Below are positions 56,393 through 64,000 of a stretch of 64,000 nt of DNA, piece by piece. This DNA is from Bimuria novae-zelandiae CBS 107.79 (Eukaryota; Ascomycota; Dothideomycetes; Pleosporales; Didymosphaeriaceae). Location of the stretch: NCBI GenBank assembly GCA_010015655.1, contig ML976734.1:220023-284022 (forward strand), in the 5' to 3' direction. A model generated the notes under the pieces. That model made no database searches. It saw only the letters and a list, made by a program, of their open reading frames with translations, and was not told the DNA's origin. The position numbers and the translations under genes are program-made. Position 1 is the first letter of the stretch. Each line of letters begins with the position of its first letter.

Positions 56393-56959
56393 ATGCCTTC
56401 CCTACACCGGCATCGCGTGCGCCCGCGCGATACCATCAGCAGACCTTCAGAAGAAGCTCGAAGTCGCCTGAGCTATCGCCAACGAGTCGAAATCCTCACG
56501 CTGCGTACATACGCAGGATGGGGATACACGCGCATCAGCAACTCTCTCCAAATCCCTCGATCCACTGTACGCCGGACGATCCTCCACCCCGAGACTCTAC
56601 AACATCCTCGAGGTAGGCCTCCAATCCTCGATACACCAAAGAAACAGCGCCTCGTACGTCGTGCTACGATTGACGCCTATCACAGAAGACTCCCCTTCAC
56701 GGAGATCGCCCATCTTGAGGGGATAGACGCCTGTCGCCGTACGCTTGTTAAAGCTTTTGAGAAAGAGGCCTACTTTCGTCGCGTTGCGGCAGAGAAGCCT
56801 CACCTTACAGAGAAACAACGCCAGGATCGTTTAAAGTGGGCTAAGCTCCATAAGGACTGGACTGATTGGCAGTGGAGTAGGGTTATATGGACAGACGAGT
56901 GCTCGATTGCCTGTGGAGGATTTAGGCAGGTGTATGTTACCAGAGATGCCAACAATTAA
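56393..56959 (+). pseudogene. Tc1/mariner transposase, 3'-truncated
   Basis: From ATG 56393, 188 codons show a helix-turn-helix pair (LSYRQRVEILTLRTYAGWGY and RISNSLQIPRSTVRRTI), the GRPP hinge and the first catalytic block WSRVIWTDECSI. The reading ends at TAA 56957 as the sequence turns abruptly AT-rich, so the second Asp and the final acidic residue are missing. The usual protein is about 340-350 residues. The coding part shows little RIP damage. Confidence 0.85.
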
Positions 56960-57698
56960 TTATGTTAATATATTAACTAATATTAATTAAAATTTAATAT
57001 TTAATTAATTTAATACTTTAGCTACTATTTTTAATTTAATTTTAATATCCTATAATAATATTAATTAATATATTAAAACTTAATTAATATTTTGTACTTA
57101 AAATTAAATTTTAGAGTAAGAACTATTTTTTACCTCTATAGTATTAGAAATAATTTTATATTTAAGCTAGACTTAGCTATAGCCTATTAAGCCTTTCTTT
57201 TAAACTTAATTGCGTACTTTCTTAGCTAAACTATTATTACTACCACGCAGCCTACTAGTATATAATAATATACGCGTTATTTAGTATAATTTATTTATTT
57301 ATAAATAATTTTTAATACCTTTTATCTTAGCTAAACGCGTAGCTAAGGTAGCTAATACGCTATTTAAACGCGCTAAACATAACTATAAACCTATACTTAA
57401 AGCCCGCGAGGGCGATGGCACGTAGCAACTAAAGCCTGTATGCCTAGGTACCCCACCGCCTACACAGCCTATAGGGCCGCCAAACGAGACACTTGCACTG
57501 CCGACCGACACTACTTCTCCGCGGTATAAGCTGTTCACAGCAGCCTTACAAGCCACGAAAGACGCGCTATTTAAGTAAAGGCTACTTAATTTAGTACTAG
57601 AGTCTAATATAGTGCGCCCTAAAGGAGTGTTAATAGCAGCTATAAAGGTAACGATAAACCTATATATTTGTCCGATCACATGGTCCCTTTGTTTTGGC
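56960..57698. other. AT-rich junction with a GC-richer patch, unassigned
   Basis: TpA-saturated to about 57400. From 57410 to 57560 the plus strand reads KPVCLGTPPPTQPIGPPNET and TSPRYKLFTAALQATKDAL, which could be the C-terminal tail of another transposase, but I cannot name the family. Confidence 0.35.
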
Positions 57699-59177
57699 AA
57701 GGTGGCTGGCGCACCTATACCCTTACTGGAGACGCATTCCGCCCTTGCCTAAGGCGGCTTCCACCCTTGCATTCCACAACAAAGCAAGGGATATAGAGGC
57801 GTCTCACCTCTTAGATACTTAGACAAGAGACAATAACCTTAGATCAATCAATAATTATTCTATCTTATCAAGATTACCTTTTAATCTGATAATATTAATA
57901 ATGTTAACGTAGGGCTTCACTCTAGCCTTATTAACGACGTAGACGACGTGGACTTTACGTAATTACTTAGCTATTATAAACCTACTACTATAATAAAGTA
58001 AAATTAGAGTTAGATATTTAAGTATAGCTATTATATAGCTAAGCTATTAAACTTAATAGAGGCCTAGTAGCTCTATAAATACTACTATTAATATAAGAGG
58101 CCTAGTAGTATCTTTAGAGTTATAACATTAACCTTTACTACTAATACACACTTAGCTTAAATAATACTTAGTTATTTACTTAATAAAGATAGCTTAATAC
58201 CTTTACCTACACGCTTATTACTTTAAAGGTAATTAATACTTATACTTACGTAAGGCTGTAGTATTAAATTTTTTTTAAAAAGTTACTAATAAGCTTAGTA
58301 ACTTTAATATACACGGGTTTTAATTATAGGCTATACTATAGCTTATTAATAATAATTATCTTATTTATAAGTTTGAGAATCTTGCTTTCTAAGCTATGCT
58401 ATAATTTGCTAACCTTGTAGCTAAAGACGCGCTATAGAGGAGTTATATAAGTATAGTAACTTTTATAATAAAGCTATACTACTAGCTAAAGCCGTAGATT
58501 ATAAAAGACCTATCTTAGGCTTGCAGCAAAATACACATAAGCTTTAATAGATAGACTATAAAAGGCAGACATCGTGGCTTCTTTAGTATTATTACTTACT
58601 ACGCTAATAAAGCTAGAGAAGTAAAGGACTTGCCTATTACGCTCTCCTGACTTAGTAGTGCTTATACTAGCGAGAGGATAGCAGAGCTAGTTACTAGGAT
58701 TTTATAGTTGTTTAGCGTAGATAATAGTAATCTTAGCTACTTTATGCTTAATAATGCGTAAGCTAACAATAAAGCTATATAAAAATTTAGTATATTATTT
58801 AGCTTTTTATTTAGTAATTGTCGCCTCTACTGTGCTTCTTATACACTTAATCTTATTAGTTAAAATATTATATTTAGCAAGGACAGCGACGCCTATAATA
58901 ACACTACTAATAATATAAAAGAAGAAGAGTGTTATATAGTAAAGTAGTAAAAAGATAGCCTACTTAGTGTGTTTCTAAATATTATTAATTATATTAATAC
59001 GCCTAAATAATACCACCTCTTCTATCGCTACTAATATTAATTATATAAAGACTTTCTTACACATACCGAACTTAAGCTATACGAGCTAGTATACCTAATT
59101 ATTATATATTAGAATAGCTTTAGTAGCGCGTTTAAGCGTAGTATACTACTCTAGTCTACCTTTTACGCGTATACTAC
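57699..59177 (+). mobile_element. hAT remnant, plus strand, RIP-mutated and truncated
   Basis: The plus strand encodes recognisable hAT transposase core fragments between about 58590 and 59150: FFSIITYYANKAREVKDLP, then ERIAELVTRIL, NSNLSYFMLNNA, then CASYTLNLIS, FSKDSDAYNN, FLNIINYINTPK, and a degraded RWNSF-like motif near 59112. Its left part (57699-57880) keeps GC-rich sequence with short inverted motifs (GCAAGGTGG / CCACCCTTGC; CCGCCCTTGCCTAAGGCGG) typical of hAT subterminal regions. The exact left end is a guess. The right part is cut by an LTR at 59178. Confidence 0.7.
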
Positions 59178-59389
59178 TGTTAGGATCTGAACATGTATGG
59201 AACGCGGAGGACCAACGGGCCTTAGTGGAAGTGACACTCGGCGGGGTCGCGTAACCGAGGTCACGTGATGTACCATCCAGCCAAGACATACTATCCTGCT
59301 AAGATTATAAAAGGTGCACTATCCACGGACGGCGCGACTATCTATCGGAATCTAGGGACGGTAGAAAGAGAGATAGACGGTAAGGTTTA
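59178..59389 (+). repeat. partial LTR of a related retrotransposon
   Basis: It starts TGTTAGGATCTG, exactly like the next LTR, then diverges (AACATGTATGGAACGCGGAG). It is cut after 212 bp by the gypsy element at 59390. It is little mutated. Confidence 0.65.
59306..59312 (+). promoter_or_regulatory. TATA box in the partial LTR
   Basis: TATAAAA followed by GGTGCAC, placed where an LTR promoter would be. Confidence 0.4.
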
Positions 59390-59864
59390 TGTTAGGATCT
59401 GTATTTAGCATCACCAGGCTAACATTCTGAGACGACCAAGGTCTTATGGGAGCTAATGGTGGCATAGCAATGGGCAGGCCACGTGACTGCTCGAAGCGCT
59501 TAAAGTAAGCAAGTTAAGCATGTGCAGAAAGCTAAGGCTACGCTTAACATGCTTAAAGCAAGCAAGTTAAGCATGTGTAGAAAGCTAAGGCTGCGCTTAA
59601 CATGCTTAAAGCAAGCAAGTTAAGCATGTTAAGTATATAAGAATATAAGGATAAACTCCTCCACCTTGTGTTTAACTTGTTTATTAATTTATCGTTTGGA
59701 TCTGAATAAGCAACCTTGTTAATTTAATTATGCTATACACACCCTTAATACTAACACCCCTTTAATACGCGCAAGCTATTAAGACCTCTTATCTTATTAC
59801 TATTACTCTTGCCCAAGAACTAACCTTAGCCCCTTAGGGATTAGCTACCTTATTAGACTTAACA
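59390..59864 (+). repeat. 5' LTR of the plus-strand gypsy element
   Basis: 475 bp with tandem copies of the 53-bp unit at about 59510-59640. The first 130 bases are nearly intact; later bases are converted. Confidence 0.9.
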
Positions 59865-59899
59865 TCTTAAACACCTTTAACATAAGCGGATAAGACAAC

Positions 59900-62800
59900 C
59901 TTTCTAATGTACCTATAGGTACCCCTAAGGATAGTATCACGACTATTAAGGGAGGCACTTATAGTAAACCTAACTTCTTTTACGGAGACCGCAAGCACAC
60001 GGAACTTTAGATCTTATAGCTTAACCTTTACTTCTATAGAACGAAGGATAAGGACTAGGATAACGTTAATAAGACTATATTTGCTACAACCTTTATAAAA
60101 GGAAATGCTTTAAAATAGATTTAACCTTATCTTAACCGATATCTAGCTAGAGACAATAACACTAATAACGTAACTAACTAGATTATAGAAGACTACGACA
60201 AGTTCTGCAAGAAAGTTAAATAGTACTTTAGAGTTGCAAACTAAGAAGCTATTGCCGAGCGAGCTATCTAAAGCCTTAGACAGGTACGCTCTGTAGCAGA
60301 ATACGACTCTAAATTCCGCAAGTATGTAGACCAAATTGACTAGAACGACGCTACCCTTATAGTAATATATTATAAAGGACTAAAGAGGACTGTACGCGAG
60401 GAACTCCTACGCACTAGAGCTAAGACTAATATATTAGAAGAACTATCTAGGGAAGCAATTCGAATTAACAAAGCATGGTACGAGCTAGAACGCGACCTAC
60501 GCTAGAACTAATTCTAAGGATATATAAGACTGCCTGTAAGGACTAACTACTAACTAAGGCAGCAACGAGATAACTATGGACTATAGCCTATAGAAGGAAT
60601 CTACTACGGGCAGCTTAACGTTATAATTAGAAAGAGAGGAAGAGGAACAGGCCCTTACTAGCTAAAAGATAATAAGCGCATCTTAGATAGAACCTAACGC
60701 TAGAGAACCAAGACACGCACTTGCTTTATATATAGTAAACTAGGTTATATTATTAGGAACTACAGATCTAAGAATAAGGTTATTAGACAGTTAAACGTAC
60801 TATTCGTCGACAAAAAAGAAACCACCAACGAAGAATGGCAGGTAATAGACGCTATTAAGCAGATTAATATCCACGACGAAGAATTAGAATAATTAGAATT
60901 ACCTAACTTATAACTCTACGAGGATGCACACGAAAGTTCGGACGATAAAGGAAAAGAGAAGAAACTAATACCTTAATCTCCTACACCTTACCCTAGCTAG
61001 AGCAAACCTATTACCAGCAAGACGACAAATGTTTTTAACTTCTTAAAAAAACACTAACTAAGGGAAGGAGATTTTGGGTTTACGGCGATAGAATAATAAG
61101 ATTACGTAAAAGCATTTTTTCACGCTTACTAACCTAACCTAGTTAGTAAAGTGGCACGAGAAATGGCGGACCACCGCTACGCCTACGAAGACCCTAAGAA
61201 GAAATACCTAAATAAAAGCCCAAACTACGAGCTATAGTACAACCTAGACTACCGTAACCCTACGCATAAGACTATACAATAGACCCTCTACGGAGAAGAC
61301 TAATATACTATTTATTACCAAGCTAAGGAATACAGTTACTTTCCCCGAACGTATTAACGATATAGATAAGAGTAGTTTAACTGCCCTATTACCTATTATA
61401 ACGTTTACCTTTAGGATAAGCGCAAAACGCGATACTTTCTACACCTTAACTAAGCGTTAAACTAAGTAATATTACTACTAGTTAATAGAAAATGCGCATC
61501 TAACAAGTGGCAAATATGCTTACACCCTAATTATAAGGAACATAAAAAGCAAAAAGAAAAGCATAGGTTTAATCGCATACTAAAAGGGACTACGACCCTC
61601 AGGATTAAAACAGTAATAAAGGAAGAAGACGGTAAAGCTCTTCTAAAAAAGGCCTAGCAGCAGCCTCAGGAGAAGAAGAAGGAAGGACACCTTAATCCCA
61701 CAAAGCTACCTATAGAAAAGACGTCTTTTTTAGACCTAGGCTCAGGAGGGAAGACGCCTTTAGAGAACTAAATACTATAAATAGTTAGGCATTAATTAGG
61801 CTACCAGTATAGCTTAAAGAAACATAGATAAAAGCCATGCTGGACTTAGGAGCACAGGGAAGTTATGTGTTAAGAAAAGCACTTAATAGAGCAGGACTCT
61901 ATAAGCGTAAGAAGGCTATGCCCTATGCTATTTATATCGCGAATAGATAACTAATGCCCGGCAAAGCAACAATTAAATACGAGGTTAAAACTACCCTCAC
62001 GATCTATAGACACTAGGAATTAATTACCCTTAATATTATTAAGGAAGCTAATCACGACGTAATTTTAGGACTACCCTAGTTAAGGAAGCACAATCCCACG
62101 ATTAACTAGGAGAAAAAAAAGCTATCCTTTAAGCGCTATAACTATGTATTATAAGTAAAGCCTACGCATTAACAGAGCATAATAGTAGATAAGAGAGCTA
62201 TTAACACTATAGTCTCGTAATAGATAGTCAAAAAACGGAAGAAACCCTTGGCAGACGCTAATAGGAACCACCAGGTCACAGAGCGCAAGAAGATGGATGA
62301 AAGCACAAACTATGAAATTCCGGAATGCTATCGAGCATGGAATCATATGTTCACCGAGAGAGAGGGAAAAGCAAACCTTCCAGAACATTAGCCCTGGGAT
62401 CTAGCGATAGACCTAGTAGAAGGGAAAACGCCACCCTTTGGACCACTATATGGCAAGACTGGAAAAGAACTCTAACAAGAGAAAGAATTCATCGAGACAA
62501 ATCTTGCGAAAGGATACATACGACTATCGAAGTTACTAGTAGCTAGCCCTTTTATGTTTGTTATGAAGAAAGACGGCACACCACGACTATGTGTTAACTA
62601 TTAGAAGATTAACGACATGACGATTAAAAATTAATACCTACTACTAAACATCTTAGAATTAAGAGACCGACTCTCAAGAGCTAAACGTTTTACACTAATA
62701 GATTTACGAGATAGATACTACCTTATATAAATTAAGGAAGGTGACGAGTGGAAGAGAGCGTTTAGATTACGCTACGGACTATTTAAATACATAATTATGC

Positions 62801-64000
62801 CTTTTAGACTTACTAACGCACCGGCAAACTTCTAAGCACTAGTTAACTATGTACTTTGTAACTATCTAGACATATTCGTTATCGCATACATGGACGATAT
62901 ACTTGTTTACTTAAAGAACGATTTAGATTATATTCTGCATATATAGACGGTGTTAACAGCATTAGATAAGGCACACCTTAGAATTAAGCTAAAAAAGTGT
63001 AAATAGCACGTAACATGACTTAAATTCTTAAGACACGTTATTAGCACAGAAGGAATTAAAGTCGTATTTAATAAGATTAAATATATTAAGAACTAGCTAA
63101 TACTAAAGACGGCGAAGAACATCCAAGAATTCTTAAGATTTTATAGATTTAATTAATAATTTATTAAGGACTATGCAAAAATTATAATACTACTTATAAA
63201 CCTTATAAGGAAGGACACACCATTCGTATAAACTATAGAGTATAGAATGTTATTCTAACTCTTAAAAACTGTATGTATTATGCCACCAGTACTCATCCAC
63301 TTTAGGGATGGAAAACCACTACGAATTAAAATGGACGCAAGCGACCTTGCAATAGGCGCCTGCGCAAAATAAGAGAAAGATAGTAAATAGCACCCTATTG
63401 TATATTACTTATGCAAGCTTACTGACACGGAAGCACGATATAACGTACACGATAAAGAACTATACGTAATTATTAAAACACTAAAGCACTAAAGAATCTA
63501 CGCTCTTAGCTACTCTATACTTAAGATTTTTACGGACTATAAGAACCTTACACGCTTTACGACTACAAAGGAACTTACGCTAAGGCAGGCAAGATAGTTA
63601 GAAACGCTTAGATAATATAAATTTAAGATCGTATACACACCTAGTAAAGAAAATGGACAAGCAAACGTACTTAGCTAATAACACGATCTTGTAGGGGATA
63701 AAGTTAAAACCTACTCCGTAATACTAAAATAACATCCTGACGGTTCTTTAGAACCTACGGCAGAACTCAATTAACTCTTTGTACTTACACGAGAAGTACC
63801 CAAGGAATAATAAACAGAGGTTATACGATAATACCACGACGACCCTGTATACAGACACCCTGGAATTAAAAAGATAATAGAACTGATTTAGAGGAACTAC
63901 GGCTTTAAAGGAATTAAGGAAGTAGTAGTAACCTACATACGTAAATGTGCAGAATGCTAACGTAATAAACACGCAACACATCTTAAGTACGGAGAAATGC
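59900..64000 (+). pseudogene. gypsy gag-pol, stops throughout, 3' end outside window
   Basis: Gag (GGTYSKPNFFYGDRK near 59970); a zinc-knuckle remnant CFIYSKLGYIIRNYRSKN near 60720-60775 with Cys and His lost; a protease-like region near 61850 (AMLDLGAQGSYV); reverse transcriptase with [14 protein letters not shown] (about 62560), FTLIDLRDRYYLI (about 62690) and IAYMDDILVY (62878-62907); RNase H (FTDYKNLTRFTTTKELTLRQ, about 63530); and the integrase zinc site YRHPGIKKIIELI...YIRKCAEC (about 63850-63957). The YMDD site survives but many TAA/TAG codons interrupt. Confidence 0.88.

Larger units (their letters stand above)
59390..64000 (+). mobile_element. Ty3/gypsy retrotransposon, plus strand, runs off the window
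   Basis: Same family as the element at 47002: the LTR (59390-59864) begins TGTTAGGATCTG and ends CTTAACA, and the first internal bases are TCTTAAACACC in both. RIP density rises from the left edge inward. The 3' half and 3' LTR are outside the window. Bases before the element are GTTTA. Confidence 0.92.

Noticed and set aside
57383..57700. 105-codon minus-strand frame as a host gene
   Set aside because: Lies among degraded transposons; the plus strand of the same patch looks at least as protein-like; no family match is visible for either.

Overview
This window is nuclear DNA of a filamentous ascomycete (Pezizomycotina, most likely a Dothideomycete). The evidence is short GT-AG introns of about 50-220 nt, a HET-domain gene, a Zn2Cys6 regulator, an EF-hand NADPH oxidase of the NoxC type, a secreted P1-type nuclease, and transposons ruined by repeat-induced point mutation (RIP: C-to-T at CpA, giving TpA-rich DNA full of TAA/TAG).

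Layout. From 1 to about 31.4 kb the window is mostly gene-bearing. It holds two broken lineage-specific genes (680-2354, 2898-4295), an intact RING protein (4596-5966, minus) and a damaged RING-like gene (7151-8097). A RIP-degraded Fot1/pogo element follows (8675-10563), then a HET gene (10823-12931) and a second, lightly mutated pogo-type element with an assembly gap (13658-15988). A minus-strand run comes next: secreted PAF-acetylhydrolase-like enzyme (16345-17481), Zn2Cys6 factor (18134-19852), glycosylasparaginase (20449-21516) and NoxC (21872-23943). After a small inverted-repeat element (about 24434-24723) lie three plus-strand genes: an HSL-type esterase (25145-26158), an S1/P1 nuclease (26838-28033) and a disordered protein with a KEN-box motif (29088-30354).

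From 31.46 to 34.38 kb lies a multi-pass membrane protein gene broken at both ends by hAT transposons. The 5' insertion (31518-32372) has a perfect 8-bp target duplication, and removing it restores the reading frame. From about 34.9 kb to the end is an AT-rich block of nested transposons. A copia element (36272-42454, plus) sits in an AT-rich tract that adjoins a hAT remnant. A second copia (43039-55104, minus) is split by a complete Ty3/gypsy element (47002-53807, minus). Then come a short less-mutated stretch with a truncated Tc1/mariner transposase (56393-56959), a hAT remnant on the plus strand (about 57700-59177), a partial LTR (59178-59389) and another gypsy copy of the same family as the first (59390 to the window edge, plus).

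The genes form no operon or recognisable biosynthetic cluster. The four enzymes at 16-28 kb (three with predicted signal peptides) fit nutrient scavenging or host and microbe interaction, but that is inference. The strongest structural signal is the RIP pattern: element interiors are destroyed, but the outer 100-400 bp of element after element is nearly spared, including opposite outer halves of the two LTRs of a single gypsy element.
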